Positions 25,713-34,127 of a DNA stretch of 64,000 nt are shown one piece after another; the stretch's first letter is position 1; each line of letters begins with the position of its first letter. The notes under the pieces are model-generated. The model saw only the letters and a list, made by a program, of their open reading frames with translations, was not told the origin of the DNA and made no database searches. Made by a program: the position numbers and the translations under genes. The DNA comes from VXNF01 sp965116465. Lineage in GTDB: Bacteria; Actinomycetota; Acidimicrobiia; Acidimicrobiales; CATQHL01. The stretch covers positions 124,001 through 188,000 of the forward strand of contig OZ220687.1 of NCBI GenBank assembly GCA_965116465.1, given 5' to 3'.

Positions 25713-26108
25713 GTGCTGGGGTTCTTGAACGTCGGACCGGGTGAGATCGTGGTGATCCTCGTCATCGCCCTGGTCGTGCTGGGCCCGAGCCGGTTGCCCG
25801 CGACGGCGCGGACCCTGGGCCGCTTCCTGGCCAAGACCCGCGACGTCGTCGCCAGATTCCAGCAGGAGATGCAGGCTGCCGCCGACCTCCCGCTGGAGGT
25901 CATCGCACGCGAGCGGGCCCGTCTCGACGAGCCGATCCGGACCTCCGCTCAGACCGGCACGCCGCAGCCCGATGACGCGACGCCCGGCGAGGGCGACTCC
26001 ACGGTGATCGCCACCGAGCCCGGCGAGGTCGCCGAACCCGCCGGCGGGGAATCCACAGCGCCCGCCGCCGAGGGGGATTCCGAACCGGAAGAGCGCGACG
26101 CTCGATGA
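25713..26108 (+). CDS. tatA: Twin-arginine translocase subunit TatA/TatB
   Basis: A small component of the Tat pathway for export of folded proteins. One N-terminal membrane helix (LGFLNVGPGEIVVILVIALVVLGP) is followed by the SRLPATARTLGRFLAKTRD amphipathic helix and an acidic, disordered tail. At 131 residues, with Glu (PGE) at the start of the helix, it is nearer to TatB, though single-subunit systems blur the distinction. The stop overlaps the tatC ATG by 4 bp. The order pafBC-(lepB)-tatA-tatC-helY matches other Actinobacteria. Confidence 0.88.
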   Translation: MLGFLNVGPGEIVVILVIALVVLGPSRLPATARTLGRFLAKTRDVVARFQQEMQAAADLPLEVIARERARLDEPIRTSAQTGTPQPDDATPGEGDSTVIATEPGEVAEPAGGESTAPAAEGDSEPEERDAR

Positions 26109-26944
26109 GCGACCCCCCACCTCCCACCGAGGAGGCCGTCGGCGGGCGGATGACCCTCGTGGAGCATCTGGCCGAACTGCGCCGCCGCCTGATCATCTCG
26201 ATGGTCGCGCTGGCCTGCGGCTTCGTGGTCTGCTGGGTGTTCTACCCGCAGATCCTGGACTTCCTCGTGGCGCCCTACTGCGACGTGGTGAGTCCCGACG
26301 CCGAGGGCCTCGACGCACCCGGCAAGTGCCGCCTCCTGGTGCTCGACCCGCTCGAACCGTTCTCGGTGCGGGTCAGCGTGGCGGGCTACGGCGGCGCCGC
26401 GCTGGCCATGCCGATCCTGTTGTGGCAGGCCTGGCGCTTCATCACGCCCGCCCTGTTCCCCCGTGAGCGCCGGCACACCGCGGCTTTCGTCATCATGGCC
26501 ACCCTGCTGTTCGCCGGTGGCGTGGCCCTGGCGTTCTGGACGATCCCGCGTGCCCTCGGCTTCCTGGCCGAACTCGGCGGCGACGATCTGGTCAGCTTCT
26601 TCTCGCCGCGGCGGTACCTCTCGTTCGTCGTGAAGATGGCGCTCGCCTTCGGCCTGGGCTTCGAGTTTCCGATCTTCCTGGTGTTCGGCCAGATCACCGG
26701 CATCATCCCGACCCGCACGCTGCAGCGGATCCGTCCCTGGGCGGCTGTGGGGATCGTCGTGGTGGGAGCCGTGATCACCCCCACGGGCGATCCGTTCACC
26801 CTGCTCATCCTCTCGGGCCCGATGTACGCGTTCTACGAACTGTCGATTCTCTTCGGAGTGCTGAGACAGAGGCGAAAGGAGCGCGAGGAGGCCGCGGAGC
26901 TGCCGCCGGCCACGGGCGAGCCGGCCGCGGGCGACACCTCATGA
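26105..26944 (+). CDS. tatC: Twin-arginine translocase subunit TatC
   Basis: The receptor and core of the Tat complex. The 279-residue protein has six predicted membrane spans. It begins with the conserved GGRMTLVEHLAELRRRLIIS segment that contains the signal-peptide contact Glu, and PFSVRVSVAGYGG, FGLGFEFPIF and AVITPTGDPFTLLIL are all typical TatC segments. Coupled by ATGA overlaps to tatA before and helY after. Substrates in the window are not obvious, since I see no clear twin-arginine signal among the exported proteins. Confidence 0.95.
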   Translation: MSDPPPPTEEAVGGRMTLVEHLAELRRRLIISMVALACGFVVCWVFYPQILDFLVAPYCDVVSPDAEGLDAPGKCRLLVLDPLEPFSVRVSVAGYGGAALAMPILLWQAWRFITPALFPRERRHTAAFVIMATLLFAGGVALAFWTIPRALGFLAELGGDDLVSFFSPRRYLSFVVKMALAFGLGFEFPIFLVFGQITGIIPTRTLQRIRPWAAVGIVVVGAVITPTGDPFTLLILSGPMYAFYELSILFGVLRQRRKEREEAAELPPATGEPAAGDTS

Positions 26945-29100
26945 GCAGCGTCGAGGCCGCCACCGGCGCGCCCACCTATCCCTTCGAGCTGGATCGCTTC
27001 CAGCTCGAAGCCATCGAGGCCATCGACGGCGGCGACTCGGTCCTCGTCGCCGCGCCCACGGGCGCGGGGAAGACGGTTGTGGCCGAGCACGCCGTGCGGG
27101 TGGCGCTGGCCGGTGGCAGACGGGTCTTCTACACCGCCCCGATCAAAGCACTGTCCAACCAGAAGTACTCCGACCTGGTGGCCGAGCACGGCCCGAAGAT
27201 CGTCGGCCTGTTGACGGGAGACAACGCCATCAACCCCTCGGCTCCGGTCGTCGTGATGACCACCGAGGTGCTGCGCAACATGATCTACGCGGACTCACCG
27301 GACCTCGGCGATCTGGGCTGGGTCATCCTCGACGAGGTGCACTACCTGCAGGACCGCTATCGCGGACCGGTCTGGGAGGAAATCATCATCCACGCCCCGC
27401 CGGCGGTCCGGTTCGTGTGCCTCTCGGCGACCGTCTCGAACGTCAGCGAGATCTGCTCGTGGATCGGCGAACTCCGGGGATCGGTGCAGGCGGTGACCGA
27501 GACCCGGCGTCCGGTCAACCTGGACAGCCTGGTGTGCTTCGGCGACAACGAGCGGGCCAACCTGCGTTTCCTTCCGGTCTTCGTGGGAGATCGCCCGAAC
27601 CCGGAGGGGGAGCGCTTCGATCGCGATCGGCGGCGCCGGCGGGGCGGAGGGGGACGGCGCTGGCGTGCACCCGACAGGGTCGCGGTCATCGAGGCGCTCT
27701 CGCGCCGGCGGATGCTGCCCGCCATCTACTTCATCTTCAGCCGGGCCGGCTGCGACGACGCCGCCCGCCTCCTCGCCCGGGCCGGCCTCGAGCTGACCAC
27801 CCCTGCCGAGCGGGACCTGATCGCCGAGGTCATCGAACCCTACGTGGCGTCGTTGGGCCGCAACGACCGGCGCGCCGTGGGATACGAGGCCTGGTCGGCA
27901 CAGATCCTGAACGGGGTGGCCGCCCATCACGCGGGGATGCTGCCGCCGTTCAAGGAGGCCACGGAGGCCTGTTTCCGGCGCGGTCTCATCCGGGTGGTGT
28001 TCGCCACCGAGACCCTGTCGCTGGGAATCAACATGCCGGCGCGCACGGTCGTGATCGAACGGCTCACCAAGTTCTCCGGGGACGGCCACGAACTGCTGAC
28101 ACCGCTGAGCTACACCCAACTCACGGGGCGCGCCGGGCGGCGGGGGATCGACGACCAGGGGTACGCGCTGGTGCTGTGGGGTCCGCGGCTGCGCTTCGGT
28201 GACGTCGCCGGACTCGCCGGCAACCGGACATTCACCCTGGTGTCGGCCTTCCGTCCCACCTACAACATGGTGGTGAACCTGATCGCGCGCCTGGCGCCGG
28301 AGGAGGCCCGCAGCGTGCTGGGGCGCTCCCTTGCGCAATACCAGGCCGACCGCGAGGTGGTCACCCTGGAGCGGCAGTTGCAGGAAGGCCGGCGGGCGCT
28401 CGCCGAGATCAACGCCACGGCACGGCGGCGGGGGAGTCCCGACGCCCAGCGCCGGCTGCGCCGCACCGCCGCCAGGGTGGAGGACCTCCGCAACAGGCTG
28501 AGGAGCAAGAAGGACACCCTGGCCACGGAGTTCGACGAGCTCACCGAGGTGCTCCGCCGGCGCGGCCACCTGGACGGCTGGGAACTCGCCCCCAGCGGCA
28601 CGGCCCTCGCCGGCGTCTACCACGAGAGCGACCTGCTGATCACCGAGGCGGTGATGGGGGGCCATTTCGACGGGCTCGACGAGCCGTCCTTCGCGGCGCT
28701 GCTGGCCTGTTGCACCTACGAGCCCCGCGGCGGTGACGTGCCGGTCGAGCCGCGCTGGCCGACCGGCACACTTCGGCGCAGCTGGGCGCGCCTGTGCGAG
28801 GCACACGACTCGCTGGCCGCAACCGAGGCCGCGTGCCTCGGCCGCCCGCGCACCCGGCCCCCGGACGGGGGCTTCGCCGCGGCCGCCTACGCGTGGGCGG
28901 CGGGGAGCCCGCTGGCGGGCGTGCTGGACGACCACACCACGCCGGGAGACTTCGTGCGCAACGTGAAGCTCGTCTGCGATCTGGCCCGCCAGGTCGGCCG
29001 CGTGGCGCCCGATCCGGCCACGACGGCAACGGCGGCCGCGGTGGCGGGCGCCATGTTCCGCGGCGTGGTGGCCGCCTCGGTGCTCGACTCGGCCGGCTGA
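26941..29100 (+). CDS. helY: DExH-box helicase HelY (Ski2/Mtr4-like)
   Basis: A superfamily 2 RNA helicase related to Mtr4/Ski2. Walker A is APTGAGKT (38-45), the DEVH box is ILDEVHYLQD (Asp131-His134), and SAT appears in LSATVSN. Motif VI is QLTGRAGRRGIDDQG. The protein is 719 residues, shorter than mycobacterial HelY (about 900), with a coiled-coil stretch (VTLERQLQEGRRALAEINA, RTAARVEDLRNRL) and a helical C-terminus. A Gly/Arg-rich insertion (RDRRRRRGGGGRRW) after motif III may bind RNA. Genomic link to tatC is as in Mycobacterium. Confidence 0.92.
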   Translation: MSSVEAATGAPTYPFELDRFQLEAIEAIDGGDSVLVAAPTGAGKTVVAEHAVRVALAGGRRVFYTAPIKALSNQKYSDLVAEHGPKIVGLLTGDNAINPSAPVVVMTTEVLRNMIYADSPDLGDLGWVILDEVHYLQDRYRGPVWEEIIIHAPPAVRFVCLSATVSNVSEICSWIGELRGSVQAVTETRRPVNLDSLVCFGDNERANLRFLPVFVGDRPNPEGERFDRDRRRRRGGGGRRWRAPDRVAVIEALSRRRMLPAIYFIFSRAGCDDAARLLARAGLELTTPAERDLIAEVIEPYVASLGRNDRRAVGYEAWSAQILNGVAAHHAGMLPPFKEATEACFRRGLIRVVFATETLSLGINMPARTVVIERLTKFSGDGHELLTPLSYTQLTGRAGRRGIDDQGYALVLWGPRLRFGDVAGLAGNRTFTLVSAFRPTYNMVVNLIARLAPEEARSVLGRSLAQYQADREVVTLERQLQEGRRALAEINATARRRGSPDAQRRLRRTAARVEDLRNRLRSKKDTLATEFDELTEVLRRRGHLDGWELAPSGTALAGVYHESDLLITEAVMGGHFDGLDEPSFAALLACCTYEPRGGDVPVEPRWPTGTLRRSWARLCEAHDSLAATEAACLGRPRTRPPDGGFAAAAYAWAAGSPLAGVLDDHTTPGDFVRNVKLVCDLARQVGRVAPDPATTATAAAVAGAMFRGVVAASVLDSAG

Positions 29101-29137
29101 GGCCACCGGCGGCGCGGAACACCGGAAGGGGCTCGAC

Positions 29138-29746
29138 TTGGGAATCCGCCGCGGCGGCGATTGGGGCATCCCGGGTGCACTCCCCGAGGGCGGCGTGGTC
29201 GTCTCCAGCGACGCGGAGGCTCGCGAGGTGGTGGAGGCGGCACGCCGCAGTGGCGAGGCGGTCCCGGTGCTCGGCCTCGCCGGCGGGGACCTGTGCCGGA
29301 CCCTCGGGGGAGGCGGCGACCTGGCCCGGCTGCGCGACGGCGGTTCGGTCCTGACCTGCGACCTGGGCTCGGTGCTGCTCGACGGCCGGATCCACTGGTT
29401 CACCGCCCATCTCGTCGCTCGCCGCAGCTGGCTCTCCGGCCGAGTCCTGGTCGTGATGAACGCCGCCTTCCTGGGGCGCTGGAATCTCGGCCCTCGAGCG
29501 CATCCCGGCGACGGGCTGCTGGACATCAGCGATGCGAGCCTCCCTCTGCGCCAACGGTTGGCGGCGTGGCGGCGCCTGCCCACCGGCACGCACCTCCCGC
29601 ACCCGGCGATCAGCACCGCCCGGCGCGCCACGTTCAGCACGAGTTTCGAGCACCCCGTGCCGGTGCTGCTGGACGGCGTGCCGGCGGGCCGGGCCCAACG
29701 GATCACCGTGCGGGTCGAGAGCGACGCGCTCACCGTGGTCGTCTAG
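29138..29746 (+). CDS. DAGK-like (lipid kinase C-terminal type) protein
   Basis: A 202-residue protein from TTG 29138. The segment VVMNAAFLGRWNLGPRAHPG, then DGLLDISDASLPLRQRLAAWRR and TGTHLPHPAIST, resembles the C-terminal beta-sandwich of diacylglycerol and sphingosine kinase-like enzymes (the G-P-x-A-x-P-x-D-G-L-L-D pattern). The ATP-binding GGDGT half appears absent or degenerate: only LAGGDLCRTLGGGGD occurs near residue 50. So it may be a divergent or non-catalytic member. It lies between helY and the M20 gene with 37- and 48-bp gaps. Confidence 0.55.
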   Translation: MGIRRGGDWGIPGALPEGGVVVSSDAEAREVVEAARRSGEAVPVLGLAGGDLCRTLGGGGDLARLRDGGSVLTCDLGSVLLDGRIHWFTAHLVARRSWLSGRVLVVMNAAFLGRWNLGPRAHPGDGLLDISDASLPLRQRLAAWRRLPTGTHLPHPAISTARRATFSTSFEHPVPVLLDGVPAGRAQRITVRVESDALTVVV

Positions 29747-29782
29747 ACGCGCACGATCCGAAGCCGCCGCGACGGCCGGTGG

Positions 29783-29788
29783 TAGATT
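29783..29788 (+). promoter_or_regulatory. -10 element, leaderless start for M20 gene
   Basis: TAGATT ends six bases before the GTG at 29795, so the transcript probably begins at the start codon. Confidence 0.5.
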
Positions 29789-29794
29789 CGCCCC

Positions 29795-31006
29795 GTGGTT
29801 CGCTCGTCGCCCGGATCCGCCGGCTTCAAGGAGCGGACCGCGGCGGCGGTGGACGCTCTGGCCGGGCGACTCACCGAGATCTCGCACCGCATCCACGAGA
29901 ACCCCGAGTTGGGATTCGAGGAGCACTTCGCCCACGACCTGCTCGCCGGCGCGGCCGAGGAGGCGGGTCTGCAGGTCCAGCGGCAGGCCTACGGGGTGGA
30001 GACCGCGTTCGCCGCCCGCGCCGGGACCGCCGGACCCCTCGTGGCCTTCCTCTGCGAGTACGACGCGCTGCCGGGCATCGGCCATGCCTGCGGGCACAAC
30101 ATCATCGCCGCCTCCGGCCTGGGGGCGGGGCTGGCGGCGGCGGAGGTCGTCGAAGAGTTGGGGGGGCGCCTGCTGATTCTCGGGACCCCGGCCGAGGAGG
30201 GAGGTGGAGGCAAGCTCCATCTCATGCAGGGAGGCGCCTTCGACGGCGTGGACGCCGCACTGATGCTGCATCCCGCCGGCCTCGAACTCTCCGAGATGCA
30301 GACCCTGGCGGTCCAGCAGTTGCACGCCCGCTACAGCGGCCGCGCCGCGCATGCCGCCGCGGCCCCCCAGGCCGGGCGCAACGCCCTGGACGGTGCCGTG
30401 TTGGGATACGTCGCCGCGGCCGCCCTCCGCCAGCACATCGGACCCGACGAGCGGTTCCACGGCATCTTCACCGACGGTGGCCAGAAGCCGAACATCGTTC
30501 CCACCTTCGCCGAGACCAACTGGTACGTGCGGTCGCCGACCGTCGCCCGGATGGAGGTGCTGAAGGAACGCCTTGCGGATTGCCTGCGAAGCGGCGCGTT
30601 GGCCGCCGGAGTGGACGTCGAACTGGCGTGGGCCGACTACTACTTCGCCGAGGTGCGCAGCAACCGCCCCCTCCTGGAGCTCTGGAAGGCCAACGCGGCG
30701 GCCCTGGGCAGGGATCCGCAGCCACCCACTCCCGGCCGCACCGTGGTGGGGAGCACCGACATGGGCAACGTCAGCCAGATCGTGCCGTCGATCCACCCCA
30801 TGATCGCAGTCGCCCCGCCCGACGTGGCCATCCACACCGAGGACTTCGCCGCCTGCGCACGCGGGCCCGACGGCGACCGCGGCGTCATCGACGGGGCCAA
30901 GACGCTGGCCGCGGTCGCGATCGACTACTGGAGCGACCCCTCGGTGCGGACCGCCGTGAGTGCCGACTTCAGCGGCGGTGCCGACGCCGTCGGGGCGTCG
31001 AACTGA
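29795..31006 (+). CDS. M20-family amidohydrolase (AbgB/PM20D2-like)
   Basis: A metal-dependent amidase for N-acylated amino acids or dipeptides, cytoplasmic. The 403-residue protein has HRIHENPELGFEEHFA, metal ligands in GHACGHN (His97, His101), the catalytic pair TPAEEGGGGK (Glu134-Glu135) and GSTDMGNVSQIVPSIHP. The last is characteristic of the aminobenzoyl-glutamate hydrolase B and PM20D2 subgroup. The substrate cannot be read from sequence. The GTG start is supported by a promoter element six bases before it. Confidence 0.88.
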   Translation: MVRSSPGSAGFKERTAAAVDALAGRLTEISHRIHENPELGFEEHFAHDLLAGAAEEAGLQVQRQAYGVETAFAARAGTAGPLVAFLCEYDALPGIGHACGHNIIAASGLGAGLAAAEVVEELGGRLLILGTPAEEGGGGKLHLMQGGAFDGVDAALMLHPAGLELSEMQTLAVQQLHARYSGRAAHAAAAPQAGRNALDGAVLGYVAAAALRQHIGPDERFHGIFTDGGQKPNIVPTFAETNWYVRSPTVARMEVLKERLADCLRSGALAAGVDVELAWADYYFAEVRSNRPLLELWKANAAALGRDPQPPTPGRTVVGSTDMGNVSQIVPSIHPMIAVAPPDVAIHTEDFAACARGPDGDRGVIDGAKTLAAVAIDYWSDPSVRTAVSADFSGGADAVGASN

Positions 31007-31038
31007 GGGCTCGCCCCCGGCAGGCGGCAACACCGCAC

Positions 31039-32646
31039 ATGTACGTCGCCGAGGACTTCACGGCCGCCGAGGCCGACATCCTGCGTCGCTACTTCACGAA
31101 CCTCGACCAGCCGGTGTTCGCCCTGGTGAACCTGCCCGAAGTCGTGAAGGGGGCGCTGTTCGCCCGCTACTCGCGCTCCAACAAGAGCCTGCGGCGCCTC
31201 TTCCTCGACGAATTCGTCGGCGAACTCGACGTCAGCGGCGATCTCGGCGTGGACGCCACGATCGGTCTGCGCAGAGCCGAGGAACTCTATGACCGGGTGT
31301 TCTTCGAGTACGGCGACGACTCGGTGGCACAACTGGGGGGCGTGCACCTGGCATGCGAGCAGGCCTCCAACGTGCTCACCAAGGTGCTCGAGTGGGGAAG
31401 GCTCATGTCCTACCTCGAGCAGTCCACGCGCTATGTGCCCTACGACGCGCGCCTGGGCGGTCGCTACCGCTACTACCGGGATCCGGACATCCTGCGCTCC
31501 GCCCTCGGCGCCCGGTACGTCGCCGACCTCGACGGCATGTTCGAGTCCTACAGCGCGTCGCTGCCCGTGATGAACGAGCACTTCCGTGCCCAGTTCCCGA
31601 AGGCTCCCGGCGACTCGGACTTCGTGCACCGCCAGGCCATTCGCGCCAAGTCGTTCGACGCGGTCCGGGGGATGCTGCCCGCTGCGGCGCTCTCGAACGT
31701 CGGCATCTACGGCAGCGGCCAGGGCTACGAGAACCTGCTCCTGCGGATGCGCTCCCACCTTCTGCCCGAGGTCCGGGCCTATGCCGACATGATGCTGGCC
31801 GAGCTGCGGAAAGTGATTCCCTCGTTCCTGAAGCGGGTGGACATCGAGGACAGGGGAGTGGCCTGGAGCCGCTACCTGCGCACCACCGGCGACGCCATGC
31901 AGGCGCTCACCCACGAACTCATCGGCGAATCCACCGGGCCCTTCGACGGGACCCCCGCGGTCCGGCTCGTGGACTTCGACCCCGACGCCGAGGTGAAGCT
32001 CGTGAGCAGCGCCCTCTACTCCTACGTCGATCTTCCCGAGGACGCGCTCCGGGCCCGTGTCGAGGAGATGACCGCCGAGGAGCGTCTACGGGTGCTGCGG
32101 ACCTACGCCGGCGAGCGCGGCAACAGGCGCCACAAGCCCGGTCGCGCCCTGGAGACCCCGTGCTATCGCTTCGACGTGCTGTGCGACTACGGCGCCTTCC
32201 GCGACCTGCAACGTCACCGGATGCTGACGATCGAGTGGCAGAGGCTCTCCCCGAGTCACGGTTACAGCCTGCCCGAGGCGGTCGAAGCCGCGGGGCTCGA
32301 GGATCTCTTCACCGAGACGATGGCCCAGAGTGCCGAACTGCACGACGCGCTGGTGGACCACTTCCCCGAACAGGCGGCCTATGCGGTGGCACTGGCCTAC
32401 CGCATCCGATTCGTCATGCAGATGAACGCCCGGGAGGCGATGCATCTCATCGAGCTGCGCAGCAGCACGCAGGGCCACCCCGCCTACCGCCACGTGGCCC
32501 AGGAGATGCACCGCCTCATCGAGACGAGCGCGGGCCACCGTGCGATCGCCGGCATGATGTCCTTCGCCGACCGCTCCCGCGAACCCGAGCTCGAACGACT
32601 CGCCTCCGAGCGCCGGGCGGCGACCCGCCGGCGGAGCGCGGTGTAG
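31039..32646 (+). CDS. Tandem ThyX-like (FAD-dependent thymidylate synthase family) protein
   Basis: A 535-residue protein made of two ThyX-like halves. In half 1, EQASNVLTKVLEWGRLMSYL and EQSTRYVPYD (107-136) stand where ThyX has RHRxxSxNExSxR. In half 2, DLQRHRMLTIEWQRLSPSHG (389-408) keeps the RHR but has T-I-E-W-Q. Both halves have the later helix with Arg (ENLLLRM; MNAREAMHLIELR). Classical ThyX is 220-280 residues and works as a homotetramer, so this looks like a gene duplication. Neither half has the full Ser-x-Asn motif, and whether it makes dTMP is open. ATG 31039. Confidence 0.75.
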   Translation: MYVAEDFTAAEADILRRYFTNLDQPVFALVNLPEVVKGALFARYSRSNKSLRRLFLDEFVGELDVSGDLGVDATIGLRRAEELYDRVFFEYGDDSVAQLGGVHLACEQASNVLTKVLEWGRLMSYLEQSTRYVPYDARLGGRYRYYRDPDILRSALGARYVADLDGMFESYSASLPVMNEHFRAQFPKAPGDSDFVHRQAIRAKSFDAVRGMLPAAALSNVGIYGSGQGYENLLLRMRSHLLPEVRAYADMMLAELRKVIPSFLKRVDIEDRGVAWSRYLRTTGDAMQALTHELIGESTGPFDGTPAVRLVDFDPDAEVKLVSSALYSYVDLPEDALRARVEEMTAEERLRVLRTYAGERGNRRHKPGRALETPCYRFDVLCDYGAFRDLQRHRMLTIEWQRLSPSHGYSLPEAVEAAGLEDLFTETMAQSAELHDALVDHFPEQAAYAVALAYRIRFVMQMNAREAMHLIELRSSTQGHPAYRHVAQEMHRLIETSAGHRAIAGMMSFADRSREPELERLASERRAATRRRSAV

Positions 32647-32706
32647 CGCGCAAGTTCCGCGCAGATCCCGCGCCCGGCGGTGCCGCACTTTGTGACGGCG
32701 TGTGTC

Positions 32707-32712
32707 TATGAT
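32707..32712 (+). promoter_or_regulatory. Putative -10 before the acidic zinc-ribbon gene
   Basis: TATGAT, 46 bases before ATG 32759, is a near-consensus -10. The -35 region (around GCACTT, 32685) is weak. An AGAG-type ribosome site precedes the ATG. Confidence 0.4.
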
Positions 32713-32758
32713 CCGCCTTCGCAGGTGATCGGTGGGAGCGACGGAGCCGGAGAGACGC

Positions 32759-33235
32759 ATGTCCGACGATGAGAGCTTGTTGGATCTCGACATCGAGGAC
32801 GACGCCGCCGCTTTCGACCCGGAGTTCGACGAAGAGCTCGAGGACGACGAGGATCCTCTCACCGACGACGACGACGATGAACTCGAGGAGGAGGACGAAG
32901 AAGAGACTCCCGAGCGCAACGCCAAGCGGCCGCCCCAGGGCGAAGGGGAGTTCGACGACGAGGTCGATCCGGACAACCTCGAGGCGGATCTGAACACGAT
33001 TTTGCGCGACCGGATCGCCGCCGGCGACGACATCGAGGACGATGACGGGGTCAGCGAGGTCGAGACCGGCCAGCCCGCGGAGATGCTCGGTTCCGTGACA
33101 CCGCGCCGTGACGACGAATGGCTCTGCGAGGGATGCTTCCTGCTTGTGTCCAAGAGCCAGCTCGGCAGCCGGAACGAACCCCGCTGCCCGTCCGGCGAGG
33201 AGATCTGCCCGTCGCTCGACAGGCTGGGCCCCTGA
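32759..33235 (+). CDS. Acidic protein with C-terminal zinc-ribbon-like motif (DUF4193-like)
   Basis: A 158-residue, strongly acidic protein. Residues 1-70 are dominated by runs of Asp and Glu (EELEDDEDPLTDDDDDELEE), followed by EADLNTILRDRIAAGDDIED. A C-terminal motif DDEWLCEGCFLLVSKSQLG and two more Cys further on could hold zinc. The general plan, acidic front plus a CxxC-containing end, matches actinobacterial DUF4193, for which no function is established. The stop overlaps the candidate start of the next gene by four bases. Confidence 0.7.
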   Translation: MSDDESLLDLDIEDDAAAFDPEFDEELEDDEDPLTDDDDDELEEEDEEETPERNAKRPPQGEGEFDDEVDPDNLEADLNTILRDRIAAGDDIEDDDGVSEVETGQPAEMLGSVTPRRDDEWLCEGCFLLVSKSQLGSRNEPRCPSGEEICPSLDRLGP

Positions 33236-33726
33236 AAGTCACCGTCTCCCCGGCCACAGCCGCCGACTGCAGCGCTCTGGCGGCCCTGGAGGGCGCAGCA
33301 CGTCTGGAGGCTGCAGACCAGCGCGGCGGCGCCATGTTGCTGGCGATCCACTATCCCGACGCCCTCGGGAGCGCCGGCTTTCGCCGCCTCCTGGCGGGCG
33401 GCGCGGCGCACGTCTGGGTGGGCACCCTCGACGACGCCTCGGTGGGGTTCGCCGTGGCGCGGTTCGCCGTCCTGACAGACGGGTCCTCGCTGGCTGCCAT
33501 CGACGCTCTCTACGTACTGCCCGAGGCCAGAGGGGTGGGCCTCGGCGAAGCGCTCATGGACGAGGTCCTGGCGTGGGCCGTCGCCGACGGTGCCACCGGC
33601 GTCGACGCGGTCGCCCTGCCCGGCGACCGGGTGACGAAGAACTTCTTCGAGCGGTACGGGATGACGGCCCGCGCCCTGCAGGTCCACCGCCGGCTGGCCC
33701 CGCCGCCTGCCGGAGACGAGGTCTGA
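33232..33726 (+). CDS. GNAT-family N-acetyltransferase
   Basis: Acetyl-CoA-dependent acetyltransferase of about 164 residues. The CoA-binding motif is LYVLPEARGVGLGEALMDEVLAWA, preceded by AAIDALYV, and the C-terminal FFERYGMTARALQVHRRL matches the family end. The start is unclear: a CTG at 33232 overlaps the previous stop (CTGA) and begins just before VTVSPAT. An upstream ATG at 33118 would add 38 residues read out of frame through the neighbour. Its stop overlaps the NUDIX start (TGATG). Acceptor is unknown. Confidence 0.8.
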   Translation: MKVTVSPATAADCSALAALEGAARLEAADQRGGAMLLAIHYPDALGSAGFRRLLAGGAAHVWVGTLDDASVGFAVARFAVLTDGSSLAAIDALYVLPEARGVGLGEALMDEVLAWAVADGATGVDAVALPGDRVTKNFFERYGMTARALQVHRRLAPPPAGDEV

Positions 33727-34127
33727 TGCGTCCCGAGGTGTGCGTCGGCGCAGTCGCCGTCCGGGACGGGTGCGTGCTGCTGGTTCGCCGGGGTCACGGG
33801 CCGGCCGCCGGCCAGTGGTCCGTGCCCGGGGGACGGGTGGAGTGGGGGGAGACGCTCGCCGCGGCCGTGGTCCGAGAGGTGGCGGAGGAGACCGGTTTGG
33901 AGGTCGTCTGCGACGGCTTCGCCGACTGGGTGGAGCGGATCGGCGATCAGCACCACTACGTGATCGCCGACTTCTGGGTCTCCGTGGTGGGCGATCAACC
34001 TCCGGAGGCCGGCGATGACGCGGCCGAGGCGCGTTGGGTTCCCCTCGGGGAACTAGGCGACCTCGACCTCACCGCCGGGCTCAGGGACTTCCTGATCCAC
34101 ATCGGCGTCCTGGAGCGGCTCGCCTGA
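33726..34127 (+). CDS. NUDIX hydrolase
   Basis: Hydrolyses nucleoside-diphosphate-linked compounds. A full Nudix box GGRVEWGETLAAAVVREVAE followed by ETGLE lies around residues 35-59. Length (133 residues) is typical of MutT-like pyrophosphatases. LLVRRGHGPAAGQWSVPG before the box fits the family. It is translationally coupled to the GNAT gene. Its last 75 bp overlap the 3' end of the convergent gene on the other strand. Substrate is not predictable. Confidence 0.92.
   Translation: MRPEVCVGAVAVRDGCVLLVRRGHGPAAGQWSVPGGRVEWGETLAAAVVREVAEETGLEVVCDGFADWVERIGDQHHYVIADFWVSVVGDQPPEAGDDAAEARWVPLGELGDLDLTAGLRDFLIHIGVLERLA

Noticed and set aside
29161..31038. Upstream part of a 1161-residue ORF ending at 32646
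   Set aside because: Only the part from ATG 31039 is ThyX-like; the rest is a shadow of the DAGK-like and M20 genes.
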